Assembly: GCA_964036155.1 (NCBI GenBank)
Contig: OZ038423.1
Span: forward strand, 53,025,249 to 53,089,248
Reading direction: 5' to 3'
DNA: 64,000 nucleotides
From: Diploscapter coronatus
Taxonomy: Eukaryota; Nematoda; Chromadorea; Rhabditida; Rhabditidae
In this document: piece by piece, positions 37,435 to 49,982 of the stretch
Position numbering within the stretch: the first letter of the stretch is position 1
How the letters are laid out: each line of letters begins with the position of its first letter
Notes under the pieces: model-generated
Seen by the model: only the letters and a program-made list of their open reading frames with translations
What the model was told of the DNA's origin: nothing
Databases searched by the model: none
Program-made: the position numbers and the translations under genes

Positions 37435-38550
37435 ATGAGTTCGTTCCGGACATTCATCTGGGATCCGTTCCTGCTGCTCGGCCAAATGGCCTGTCTACAG
37501 TCCGTCTTCTACACTGCACAGTCCATCCTCATGGTCCTCTACGGCGTCACTGGTTACGAGCCATATCTCAGCCACATCTTCTCCTTTCAGGTCAGTTTTA
37601 TGATTTATGCATGTATACTTTATTCCTCTTTTATTCAAGATGTGTGAATATCATTCCTAAGGAGTTTTGATGGCTGAAAAGTTCCTTCGGAATCTATGAA
37701 ATCATGTGATTGATTCCGATCCGGCATTTTGTAATTAGCAAGAAATGTGGGCATTTAAAATTATTCTCAGAGCATCTTTGAAAAATATTGAAACATTTTT
37801 CGAAGTATTTGACTAAATCATGCAAAAATAAAAATACTAAAATTTACACTTTCATGACGATCAATAGGTAGCTTGGAAAGACGGCAATTTCTGATTCATG
37901 AACAATGTTTACTGTTTCAGATGCTACGCAGTTCTGCAGTGATCCAGTTGCTGTCAGTGTTGCTGTGCTCGTACGCCCTGTCGATGATCGTGCAGCGCGC
38001 CAAGCATTGCCTCGACTTCGCCTGCACTTTGCACTTCTTCCATCTGCTCATCTGCTGTCTCTACAATCAGGCACTCCCCACTTCCCTCTCGTGGTGGACA
38101 ATTCAGGCAGGAATTATATATATACATTTTTAATATGAAATTTAACGATACAAATTTATTGCACAAAGAATATGCTTGAAATTAATTAGAATCTTGACTC
38201 ACTGCAGTTTCCATCCTCCTTTCTAGAAAATATCAAAAGAAAGAAAAGGAGGATGAAAACTACTGTGAAAATTTTTTTTTATAAATCAGAAAGTTTTCCC
38301 AATGAAGATTACTATTTTTCAAGGCTGTTTAGAACTTATCTGGAATGAAACACAATTAGTGATGCATTTTTGTGATTGATTCTAGTCTAAGTTTCGAATG
38401 ATTTATCATGATTATTCCTCTTCAAGCAAAGATTTTCCGCTTCAGATATTCGGAGCGATAATCTGCACGATTCTGGGCGAGTATTTATGCATGCGAGTCG
38501 AGTCGCAAGAGATCAAGCTGTCTGGAGGGCCTTCCAAATACGACTTGTAG
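37435..38550 (+). CDS. Sys1 homologue, Golgi membrane trafficking protein
   Basis: Sys1 is a small four-helix membrane protein of the trans-Golgi that recruits the small GTPase Arl3/ARFRP1. There are three exons: 37435-37590, 37921-38106 and 38446-38550, 149 residues in all, close to the family size. Conserved landmarks are SFRTFIWDPFLLLGQM at the start, AKHCLDFACTLHFFHLLICC in the middle, WWTIQ and GEYLCMRVESQEI near the end, all matching SYS1. Four hydrophobic segments are visible. Intron 2 begins with GC (CAG|GCAGGAA) and ends TTCAG. No nearby GT keeps the frame. Confidence 0.92.
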
Positions 38551-40350
38551 ATCAATTAGTTCCAGGTTTGCCAATTTCATTTCTTAAAGTTACTTACAAT
38601 TACTCTTTCAAGAAATCGCGTAAGCTGAACATCAAATGCCTGTGTCGTTCAAATTGACAGGCGAAGCAGTATTCCTAAATTTTCTACCAGAAAATTATCA
38701 ATTCATACGGTTCTTTCAATGCATTGTTGTTTAGTAATCTACAGCTCTAATACTGACAACAACGACGGGTTAAGTTAAAACATTATTCATATTTATCTTT
38801 TACAAAATCGTGTCATGAAATGAATTATTTATTGCAAATTTATTGTGAAGGGGAAAATGTACGGGCTTTTGAACCTTTATTCAAATGAAAAGAAATAAAT
38901 TTTAGTTTATTTACTTCGAAGAAGATGTTTTCGTGAAATTATACAAAATTAGTCGCTCGACTTTACAAGGAAAGGTTTCGAAGTGTTAATCGCTAAACTG
39001 GCTAAATTTGGCCATTTGGCGATTAAAACTTCGAAACCTTTCTTTGTCAGTAATCATTTCATCTTCAACCAAAACAGACAGATCACCTCTTTTCAAGGTG
39101 AATTCCATTCTTTGTCTGCATACTCCTGCATTAGAGTGTTTCATCTAAACTCTTTATTGCTTTCAAATCGAAATCACACAACAAACAAGCATGAAAATTT
39201 TATGATCTTCGAAAATCGAATGAGCATATCAAAACTAATGTCTAAATTGCAATGATTTGGAAGGGAAAGGGGAAATGCGTAGAGAAGAGCGGAGCACTCA
39301 CCGATTTGTACTCGTAACGACTAGAAAATGTCACATCAACTGCTGCAGAAAGTACCATCTAAGGCTAGAAATCATAAGATATAAAATTACTTTCATCGAC
39401 TTGCATGAAGTATAGTTTTAGTCTCTAAAACTATTGTTAATGGCATGAAAGCTAATTATAAACAATATGATACGCAGGAGGAAAGAATAAGGATAGCGAT
39501 ATTTCTAATTTGGAAATGAAACACCACAGCATAATTTTGTAAGGCAACTATTCAAATTTAGTCACTCACATAAAATGGAAAGAGTTGAATTTCGGACAAA
39601 TGATATTTTGCAAACATGACATGTCCATTACACTTTTTTTAAATTTTCATCAACATTTGTCAAGCAGGTAGAGTCCCCAAGCTCCGCTCCTTCGCAAAAA
39701 TGCGTTTGCGGTAGAAATGTGGTAGTTTGAAGCAGAAAATTTGGGAAGGAAGTACCCTTCAAATCCCAAATACCTCAAAAGCCCAGTCTAGATCGACGAT
39801 AAGCCTGATAAAATGGTTGTGTGCAAAAATCAAGGCAAAATAGTCGCACGCACAAGCAATATTTCGTTTGCGAAAATGTGCTCATTTTGGATGACGGATT
39901 TTTCGGTCAAGAAATTCTCTTTTACTTTTTGTTCACTAAAGTCTTATTCACATCCCCAGTGACATTTCTGCACAAAATGCTGTCCGAAACATAAATTCGG
40001 CATATCTGCTTGGGGACCCTACAAGTAAGCATGAGTTAAACTTGTAAAAATACACAACAAGACGTAAAGTAATCTTTGATTCAATTAAAATGAGAATGAA
40101 TCTGGAATGGCAAATGATTGTGATTGTCATGGTAAAGAAGCATCTTTAGGAGAAACATTTAGAATAGGGGAAAAGCTCGATTGCGATACCTGTTTCGACT
40201 GATAAATGATAAGAAGATTTTAGGAGCAGATTGACCCATTTCGATTCAATTACCCACAACTGTTTGGTTTGAAATCATATAACTCTTTGATTAAAATTCG
40301 AAACTTGATAAGTGCATATAAAATTAGAATAACTTGAGTGAGCGGATGAC
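38551..40350. other. Intergenic region with a MITE
   Basis: This is the convergent spacer between Sys1 and the SLC13 gene. AATAAA near 38,895 may serve Sys1. A 349-bp inverted-repeat element occupies 39,671-40,019. No other gene is recognised. The small frame at 38,983-39,255 has no recognisable content. Confidence 0.5.
39671..40019. mobile_element. TA-flanked MITE, GAGTCCCC family, copy 1
   Basis: The ends are GAGTCCCCAAGC (left) and GCTTGGGGACCC (right), inverted repeats with one mismatch. TA dinucleotides border both sides (39669-39670 and 40020-40021), as for Tc1/mariner-type insertions. A shorter relative lies at 62,275-62,382. Confidence 0.7.
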
Positions 40351-43300
40351 CTAACTGCTAGTTGTAGTGGAATTGGCCCACTGGGGGAATTCGGAAATGT
40401 TGAGCGTCAAATGGGCGAAAGTGTTCATGTAGAACGTGGTCAGCAACATGCAAATGATCGACAGAATTGAGCCAGCTGTCATCTGGAAATGAGGAATGAA
40501 TTGAGTTCATTATCTCTCAATCAACAAATCACTCACCATATCAGAGACTTTCAACATCCCGGTCGAGAAGACAATGCTGTTTGGTGGAGTGCCTACAGGC
40601 AGAATAAATGCAAACGAGGATGCCAACGTTGTGGGAATCATGAGAGTGAATGGGTGATGGCCTCCTTTCTCGGCCTAGAATATCAATTCTAAAAATGGCA
40701 AAAGAAGATAAAAAGACCGACCAGAGTTGCAACGATAGGAATGAAGATGGATGCAGTGACTGTGTTGGAGCAGATGTTGGTGATGACCATCGTCACGAAA
40801 ATCACGATGATCTGGAGCATCCAAAGGGGCAACTCTTCAATCGCAACCAACTGATTGCCAATTAGGTTGGAGAGACCTGATTCCTGAAATGGCATCCATA
40901 ATTGGTAGTTTAAATAAATAAATGATCAAATTTTTGTCGGTTTGGAAATGACGGAATGGCAAAACATCTTTCTGGATTTGACAAAACGCGAAAATAAAGA
41001 AACTCGTTCTTTTCAAACGCAATTCCATCATTACGTGAAATTAGATCGCCCAGATTTTTTATTAGCGAAAGGGAAAAGAATATAAAAAAAAAAACAATTC
41101 GAACATATGTTAAGGATGAATTTTCTGAAAATATGAATGAAATATAGTCCAATCTCTCAGAAAATAAATTTTCGCAATTCAAATGAAGCCCACCTTTACT
41201 CCTGCAGCCAGTGCAAATCCACCTCCAAGCAACAGGACGACAGACCAGGGGAAACTCTTCTGCATCGTTGGCCAGTCCATCAGGGTTCGTTTCGAGGCCT
41301 GTAAATTTACAATCGCTTTTCTTTTTTCCCGAAAATTTTTACCTCCTTCAACTCGTCCTTCTTTTTATAGGTTCGAAAATCAGGTTTTTCAGTTGGCAGA
41401 GTGAAGAGAAGGAACGCAACGATCATGGCGGAAGTACTGTCCGTGTAACACCCTTTAGGGAAATACGAACCAAATCCTAAAAAGTATTGCATCATTCTTG
41501 GTTTCGACTAATTTGAAGTATCAGGAAATAATTATATCTTCGAGCACTGATCAAATTCCTCTTATTCTTGAGTTGTTTACACAAAAGGTAGGCGGAGATA
41601 AATTTCTAAAATTTGTAGACTCAAAGAAAACAAAGAAAGTTGACGAATTATTTTCTGGTTTTGATGGCTGCACTGAATCAATAGTATTTTACCTCGTACG
41701 ATTCCCGGCTCTCTGAACATCCACAAGAACAGGAGCACTACAAAGCAGAATGTCACCGATTTTTCCGCGTAGCTAAAAGTTAGTGCTTATTCTTCTTCAT
41801 CAAAATCAAAATTGAGATACCTCATCCTGGGCAATTTCTCATATCTGCTATGGAGCATTTCCGTGATGTGATCGTCCTTTTCTGGCGCATTTCGGAGGAA
41901 GAAGACGCAGAGCAGCAGCCAGGCAAAGAAGAGACAGACGAGCATCAGAGGATAGGCGAACACGATCCACGAGACATAGTTCAGGGAGCCGTCAGAATCG
42001 GGGTACATTCTGAATGAGTGAATGAGGGAGATAACTCTAATGGAAGAATAGCGAATATCTTACGTGGACAGTTGCCCTAGCAGAACCAAGTTCGATGGAG
42101 TGCCTGTGGCCGTTCCTGTCTGGAGATTTGAATTTAATACAAGTTTAAAATGACTAAACACTCACTCCTCCAATATTAGCAGCAAAGCAGATGGACATGA
42201 CGAGTCCCGTGGCCATTCGCTTGCAGCCAAGTCGACCTGAGGCACTAAAATAATTACATTATTCAGACGTTCTTTTTCCAATAAAAACTGGAGAAGACGA
42301 TTGTGTCGGAAACCTCATGCGCCATACAACTCGTAATATTTTCAATTCTGTAACTGTCCCTCCAAATATCAAAACTTTTCTCGTGCAATAATACCCTTAG
42401 TTTCTTTTGTTTGGCGAAACTCTCCCTAGGTCTAATTTCAATCCATTTTAATTTTCCTGACTATAGTCTAAAAGAGTTGTACTTTGGCACCGTGCAGCTG
42501 TATCTGTTTGCAGAGAGAGTTAGTTTTTCAACTTTTCATAATCGTTTCTCGACGCATTAGATAGGGGAAAATAAAGAGAAATTCACGTGATTTGGAAGAA
42601 GTTCATTCGCCGAAATGCAAAAGATGTACCTGTTTTGTGGGTGAGATTCGAAAGAGGTGATGAGCTGAGAAATGACTGACTGGCAGATTGGAACCATCAT
42701 CGCTGTGGTCGCTGTGTTCGAGATGAACGAGCTCAACAAAGCAGTAACTACCATGAATCCAAGCATTATCCTAGAATAAAATGATTTTCTCTGCAATTCT
42801 TCAGAAATATCTCACCACTTGGGCTCCCCTCCAACTAGTCTCAGCACAGAAAGTGCAATTCTCTCGTGAAGTTCACATTTCTCCACCGCTGCTGCGATTA
42901 TGAGACCTCCGATGAATAGAAAGATTGTATCCTAAAATTCATTTTCATCTGTCGAACTTTAGCTTTGGTCAATACAGGGTGGGCCATAATTATAGCCCCA
43001 CCGACGCAAAATTAAAACAAACATTCTATAAATGTCTGCAAAATTTTCACATGAGAATTGGCTAAAATGTAAACTTCGAGACCTGTTTTCCCTGAGTCAA
43101 GAAGAAAATTTAATGAAACATCGACTATTCTATGAAATTTTAATTGATTTATGATGAATAGGTGGGGTTATAATTATGGTCCACCTTGTAAATGGCTCTT
43201 TTATTTTCATTTATCGACTTTTATTACTGTAGAATCTTGAATTTCATAATTCTGCTTTGGCTCCTGTATTCTAGTTGATATCGTTTGAGATCACAAATTT

Positions 43301-46300
43301 CCCTGTATTACGTGTATCTTTACGTGAGTCTGGGGGCTACAAAGTAATCAGAGCTGGGCAGTGGAATGGGGACGGGGGAATGAGGATGGAGGGCTTGCGT
43401 GAAAACACAGTGAAGATCACTTTCTGTCTCTCCTCCTCTGTTCACTCTCTGCTTCATCACAGTCATTTCGACTTTCGAATGGCGCCAGGAGCCGCGTGGC
43501 GCCTGTTTGCAGACACACATACACTGCGGTTTGAATTGAGAAATGAAAAAGAAAAGTGAGCAATCAGAGAATAATCCCAAGTTAATGCATGATTTTTCCC
43601 TCTCGCCTTCACCTTCCTTCCCTTCAGCTGTTTGAGCTCTCACTTTCACTCTCAGAATACAGCATCTCGTCTCATATCAAATATCAATCACAATGTGATA
43701 AGATTAGAAAAAGACCAACCGTTGAAAACATTCAAAGAAAAATTGAATGGGGAAAATGCACAACATTATAAATGCGATACTGCGGGGGAAAAGAATTATG
43801 TAAACTTTCAAAGAGAATAAATTTTTATGTCAAAAATCACGCAGCTATGACAAAATTTCAAAAAACCCTCCTAACGATAAATGATTTTGCAGTGTACTTG
43901 TTTTTAAACGCTGATAGAAAATTTGATATTTGATAAGCTATTGCTTTTCACATTTCAAAATTATTGCATGGCTCTGGCTGTTCATGCTCAAAATGAATCG
44001 GTATTATCAATTTTTAAGCGACAAGTTTTCTCTCTAATATCGAACAAAAAGCTTTTGTACCACAGAAAATAAAGTGAAAAACTTACATTCATGTATTCTT
44101 TAGCGGTCGCATTGGAATCGAGAACTCTGGTCAGAGGGAAGAGCATGACTGGCAAAGTAGCTGTGACTGCGAGAGGCACTACTTCTGTCATCCAATAGAT
44201 CGCTGTAACCAGCACACAATAGGCACATCGATATTCCTGAAATTACTGCATCACTGATCTGTCAAATTACAGTAGTCTTTCCCCATCATTTTCTCAGCGA
44301 AATATGAGCGATCATTAAGGAATGCGTGGGGGGTGTGTTGATGTGATCGGACTCCGATTCCCTCTGATAAGAGAAGCGATGCAATCAAACGAGCATGCGG
44401 CGCCATTCTGTCATTGCTCGTTTCTCTTTTGTCCTTTCCCTTTTAAGGATGTCTTCATTAAATTGTCATTTTTCGTCATTTCTAGTCATAATTTGTCTGA
44501 TTCGCTGGGCGTTCCTTCCTGTTTGATGAGTGGTCCCCATTTCTCATTCCTGCTCTTTTCTTCCCTTCCCCTTTTCATCTTTAGTGATTTCTTCTGTTCT
44601 TGCTGCAGTTCACTACGTCACGCACACATTCAGAGGCTCTATTGGACGGATCTGCAGATTTATGAAAAGAAGGATGTGGTCCTCCAGGCAATAAACGGAG
44701 AGTTGGAGAACGGGCTCCAGGTCTCTTCACTGCCGCATTTATTTCCTCTGCCATTGCGATCTCCCTCCCTCCCCTTCCTCAATGCAGCCATTTTGTCTTT
44801 CTTTACAATTGGAATCAACAATCAACTCCATCATCAGACAGCGCATTTTCAATGGAATTTCATCTCTTTCAAGAAGAGGAAGGTATTCGTTTTTCTTCCG
44901 GGAAATGGAATAGTCAAATTGCAAGGGCAAGGGGTGTTGGATATCTGGGCAAAGGCAGCGGAAAGGACACGTGCTGGTCGAGAATGTCAAAGAGAACGAA
45001 AACTATTGAAGTCACAAAAATAAAAAAAGAGAAAGGAGAGATAAAAGAGTGATGACTGACTATGAAATGAGGACGTCAATGCACCCGCAGGCAGGTGGCT
45101 GGCAAAAAAACAGATAGAAAGAGAGAAGGAAAGATATGAAAAAAGATGATAATCGAAGAGCAGAGGATGATTGATAATGAGAAAAACGCAATTTTCTGAT
45201 CGAGTAGCAATATAAGAAAACTGCTCTTTATCATAGCATTTCGAGATAAATTCTTTCACACTTCCGAGAAAACAAATAATCATATCATAATCTGCAGATC
45301 TGCTCCTTCAAAGTGAGATAAAAAAGACTAACCCCTCTTCAGCCTCTACTTACATTTCACACAATTTTCTCGCGATAAATTGTAGTGAATTTAATTTTGC
45401 CTCGCAATTATATTATGTGATAAACTTCAAATGTCTACCTTTTGTGGACTGAGTGCCAATTGAATGAGAATGAGTGGAGTGAGGATGAGGATGAGTGCAT
45501 TTTTGCTCCTCTGCAGAATATTCACTGCATAGTCCTTCTTCGTCACCTGAATACCAATTCTTCAGTTTGTTTTTGGTTTCTTTTTCTTTTCATTTTGTTC
45601 TGAGAATGGTCTGCTCGCACATTTCAATATTTCCACATTGACATTTAACTGCGTGGAGATGTGGTGAGATTGAAGGAGATAAGATAAGATGATAAAAAGG
45701 AGAGGGGGAGACAGCTTGAGCACGCAATCTGTGAATTACGCGTCAATTTCAGAATTGCAGCTGCCTTCCTTTCCTCTTTCCCTCCTTTTTCTCCCTACCT
45801 CAATACAGCCGCATTTCGATGCATTCAGTTGCCAAAAGTGCACTAATAGAAAAGAAAATTTCGCAGAATCTGACTGAACAGACTTGAAATTGTTAAAGAA
45901 ATGAAAATCATGAAAAGCGAAGGTTCAGAAGTTCAGAAGGCACGAAGGTTTGTGAAATGAAAAGATGAATTGTTATGAATATGCACGCAAAAGGATTATT
46001 ACTGGAGGAGTTAGAGATTTACTTCGCTAGAAATTTTTCAAAAGCAATACCTCATTTCCTATGGAAGAAATATGCGAAGAAACCATATTTAAAATTGAAA
46101 TAGGGCAAAATCTAACCTCAGTCGAGAGATAATGGGTCGGGAAGTTGGATGAACTTGTGCTCTCTATCATCCGCTGCCTGAAAATGATTTAATTCTAGGA
46201 GATATCTTAATAATCTTCTTAGGATATTTTGGTGATGATCATAAAAATACAAATGCTTTTAGACTCTTCTATGGTTTAGATTCTTTTGAATGTTTTAAAT

Positions 46301-46449
46301 GAACGAGTGACGTTTCTCTTAGAATAGAGCATTTATCAAAATATTGAAAATTCTCGTCATTAGATAGTTCGAAGAAATAATGTGCAAGTTTTCTACCTCG
46401 ATTCCGAGTTCTGCGGCCAGGCCGATAAGGCCGAAAGAAGAGTGGTCAT
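40351..46449 (-). CDS. SLC13 (INDY-type) sodium/di- or tricarboxylate cotransporter
   Basis: SLC13 proteins import citrate, succinate or related anions with sodium across the plasma membrane. The gene has about 14 exons. Family signatures are present twice: [14 protein letters not shown] (about 42,700) and [17 protein letters not shown] (about 40,740), the two sodium/substrate SNT motifs, followed by [19 protein letters not shown] (about 40,560). Other segments are [40 protein letters not shown] and [18 protein letters not shown]. About 11 hydrophobic spans are visible. I place the start at 46449, giving [18 protein letters not shown]; exons 46397-46449 and 46117-46177 phase correctly into the first membrane exon (about 45,440-45,549), but this N-terminus is unlike known members and is tentative. 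The stop is at 40351-40353. Confidence 0.88.
42975..43188. mobile_element. TA-flanked mariner-like MITE in SLC13 intron
   Basis: The left end CAGGGTGGGCCATAATTATA and the right end are inverted repeats of about 28 bp with few mismatches, bordered by TA at 42973-42974 and 43189-43190. The element is 214 bp and non-coding. End sequence and TA duplication fit Tc1/mariner-type elements. Confidence 0.75.
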
Positions 46450-48283
46450 TTCCGTTTGCTCCCGAATTCTGACCTGAAATATCTCCGTCATTACATCAAG
46501 TTTAGGAATGTCGATAATGAATAAACTTCGATTAAAAATTAGGAATATTGGATAGGATACAAGACGAACAAAGGAGCAAATGAATGAATGAGAAAATGGC
46601 AGATATAAAGAGGAAAAAGATATGAAAATGGGAGGGAAGAACATTCATGTAAGCAGAGGAGGGGAGATGAAAAAGGTTTTTCGAAATGCAATGAAAAAGA
46701 GCAAAAAGAGGGAGAGAGAGAAAGAAGAGGCAATATCCAATGAATCGGATATACTGGCCTAAAATCTCCTACATATGCTTTCCAACCAAATTTAGAAAAG
46801 TAAATAGGGCCTCATATAGAAAGGGGGAATGGAATGACTTCTCCACGAACTCTCTCGTAATGCAGAGCGAATTCACAAGTGGAAACGCCAAGACGCAAAA
46901 ATAACTCGGGTATCTAATAGCTGAGCTGAAGGCAAAAGTAGTGCAGCCAAACGAAGGCAGAGGCAGAGGCTCCTCTACTGGAAATGCAGAATAGTGAACA
47001 TAGAGAGAATAGAGAAAGAGAAATGTGGAAGGGAGAGCGCAATTAGAAGAGAGGCAGAGAGGGAAAGATACGTGCATAGAGGGCGGGAAAGAGGAAAAGG
47101 GGAGGGAAAAGCTGCTGCAAGAGAAGACGACAGCAGGGGGAGAAAGAGAAGAGTGACGTGGAGAGAACGAAAAGAGCCAATGGAGGGTGAAGAAGAGGGA
47201 AGATGGTCGTAGAGCTGAATGGAATGGTGAAGTGGTGAGAAGCACAGCATGCAAGTCATAGAAAGAAAGACGAGTGATGCGATTCGAATCCGGGATTTCA
47301 AACCGATTATGAGATTAGGGAGCGTGAACTCTATATAGCCGTATCAAACTAAAATAAGGCTCTAGGAATTTTTAAGAGCTCATCCAATATGTAATCAGCG
47401 GCTATTGCGTAAGTTAGTGCGCATTAGCTACAGTAAGCGTCAAAAATGTTGATAATTTTACAATTGGCTCTTCTAATATGAAATTTTTAAATACAAGATT
47501 CAGAATCTTTTTCAGATGGAAATTTCACTTTATGAATAAATGAAATTTTCACCCAAAAAATAACATGAGTTTACACACGATAAAATTACGAATTTGTGAA
47601 CTTATAAAATTACCAAAACTTTTGACGAACTTTGCAGAATTCCGAAGTGCAAATAAAGTAAAACTTCTCGTAATTAAAATTTAGCTTGTCATACTGAAGA
47701 AGTACGGAGTGACTGTAAAGATTGCATATTGCTCAAGGAATCGGATTCAGCTTGTGCAATAGAAATGATGACGTGACGCTCTGAAAATTACTAAAAACAA
47801 CAACAAAAAATTTTCAAATTAATATGATAAAGATAAATTAGAAATGTAGTTTCAAGAAAATTACGTGAATGCAACATTCAAATTGATAGATGAACATATG
47901 TTTTCCATATTCATAAGCAGATGAATGTTGTTATTCGAATTAGTAATTTCCAGGTAAAAACGCAAGCGATTTATGTTGCCGGTTATCATTTGAGCATTTG
48001 GGTTTAAATATTTGTTTTTAATTTCCAAAGTCATTTAATTAAATTTTTACAGACTCTAACTGAATACAGAATAATTGAAAACTTCTATAAAAAGTGGTCT
48101 TATGAATTACTCACGTCTGAAGTTGCATATAAAAAATAAATGCAATATCTATTTTGTTTTTAATATCATTATTGTGTTATGTCATTTAACCTCAACTTCT
48201 GACAATAAAATATAATTTATTCGTCCAAATATATACAGAAATGCATGAATATGATCCAAATAATTTCTATTTCATTTACCAGC
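46450..48283. other. Intergenic region with purine-rich tract
   Basis: From about 46,540 to 47,290 the + strand is strongly purine-rich (GAGAGAG, GGAAAG, GAAGAG runs). This keeps long frames open on the minus strand (full of S, F and L), but they show no conserved content. The rest (47,300-48,283) is AT-rich with no gene or repeat that I can name. Confidence 0.5.
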
Positions 48284-49982
48284 TTAAGACACTTTGCTCG
48301 AATTTGGTGATATCTTGGCCCAGCGTTTGCTTTCTTCTGATGGATAATATCTCTGGCAAAACGCGACGAGATGCTTTTTCTGTTCCGTAAAGAGTAGCAT
48401 GATGATTCTATAATGGAAATTTCGCAAATATAAATTTCGAAAATTAGTATTACCCATCAATCGAGTGACAATTTAGCCAGACAAATGTAAAGGAAATGAA
48501 AAACCAAAAGCGGGTTTTCCATATCAACCTAAATTTTCGTATCAAACAAATTGATATTAAAATTACTGGAAGTAGTTGAGAAATAATATGTCGACGATAA
48601 GCATGGAGTCTTGTAGAATTGTCTGAAAATCGTAGCCTAACGTCATACTATTAAAAACCATTTGAAATTGTAGATCGAATTCATGCATAATTAAATTATC
48701 TAATGTGTATGATAATATCATACCTGTAAAAATAATATAGCATTCTTCATGATTTTGTCTTTGCTCACAGTTGTTTCGAGTTGAGCTTGATACATCTAGA
48801 CAGGAAGATGGTTAAATAGAAAAATAGATAAACACCCTGAACAGGACTGCCAACAGGTAAGGTATTCGACAAGGTTACAAGTACGCGAATTCACTTTATC
48901 CCAGGTAATATACAGATATGGATTTTGATAATTAAACGAGTACAGGTAAGGTATAGGCACGATTTTCGGTACTTGTTGGCAGCCCTGATCCTGAGCTGTT
49001 TACTTACATAATAGTGTACAACTTTTGCCAAAGTGATTAAATTAATCGCCAATCCAATACCAAATTCGATTGTATTCATTTTTGCCAGATCTGCAGCTAT
49101 AAATTTAACAAACCATTCCATGTCTTCGTCGTTTTCAAAGAGGGAATTCATGGTTTCGGGATGGAACGATGATCTGTTCTCATTTTCTTTTATCCACTCT
49201 AAAATAATTAAATCCTTATTCCTTTAAAATGTATGTTTAAGTTTAATAAACTTCATAGACTTACCCGGGTCTGGATTAATATACCAACCAACCACCCATG
49301 GTAACATTCGACATTCCCAAGCGTATGTTGCCAGAAGATATATCTAAATTATTATCTTCTTAAAAATCGTATCAATTTACATAAGATTTTTCTCATTTTC
49401 TCTCTCCTTTCATTAAATATACTTTAAAACTCAAAGAATGTTTCCAGAAATTAGAGCTAATTTTAAATATTGAAGCTATTATTACCAATGTCGGCCAAAT
49501 GCCGCATAGTAAATTATATCTGGACGGAAAATACAAAGCAACAAATCGATTGATCGCCAATATCACAAGACTGTGTCGATTAACTCCATATATTAGCGTC
49601 AGAAAGAACCACATGAAATCTTCCAGAACGTAAGGATAGAAAGTGAATCCACTAAAAAATGAATCATAGCATCATGGTTATTTATAATAGCCTCCTATTT
49701 ACCCTAATGTCAACGGTGTGGCATCGGTTACCATCGCCCAAAGTGTGATCGTGTTATTGACGGCTCGAATTAGGCAGATCAGTTTGAACGACGTTTTATC
49801 GCTACTACTGAAGAATGTCACAATGATGAAGATGTTGCAGAATAACCCTATCGAACCGTCCTAAAATATACCCTTTCAAATGCACATTTCTAGAAGAAAA
49901 AGATATTGCCTACCACAAAAATCGACGTCCCCATTAGCCAGTTTAACGGATCTCCAGAGCTGTTGTACTGGATATATCTCAT
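48284..49982 (-). CDS. srx-like nematode 7TM chemoreceptor (GPCR)
   Basis: This is a likely G-protein-coupled receptor of sensory neurons. Eight exons can be joined in frame, from MRYIQYNSSGDPLNWLMG (start 49982, two bases after an ATTTAG acceptor) to the end SPNSSKVS (stop 48284-48286). Hydrophobic spans are LFCNIFIIVTFF, the exon ending WAMVTDATPLTL, FMWFFLTLIYGVN, a segment IWPTL, IEFGIGLAINLITLA, MLIVDILFLNYF and FWFFISFTFVWLN. The end of TM3 reads LVILAINRFVALYFPSRYN, the NRF-xx-xxFPxxY pattern of nematode srx-type receptors. The pair of cysteine/tryptophan-rich residues in YAWECRMLPWVVGWYINP fits an extracellular loop. Ligand unknown. Another serpentine family (srv, srsx) cannot be excluded. 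Confidence 0.75.
48842..48987. mobile_element. hAT-like MITE in receptor intron
   Basis: The ends CAGGACTGCCAACAGGTA and TACTTGTTGGCAGCCCTG are inverted repeats over 18 bp with two mismatches. The 8-bp flanks ACCCTGAA and ATCCTGAG agree at six positions, possibly a decayed target duplication. The 146-bp element makes up most of the 211-bp intron 48,797-49,007. Confidence 0.7.

Noticed and set aside
44322..45023. 233-codon open frame on the + strand inside the SLC13 gene
   Set aside because: Most of it is pyrimidine-rich sequence giving S, F, L and P runs. It lies in an intron on the opposite strand and has no recognisable domain. Only the short exon-like part is kept as a finding.
46769..47254. 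161-codon minus-strand open frame
   Set aside because: It is a by-product of the purine-rich + strand. The translation is almost only S, F, L and P with no family pattern.
47276..47300. GATTCGAATCC, similar to a tRNA T-loop
   Set aside because: No acceptor stem, D arm or anticodon arm can be folded around it.
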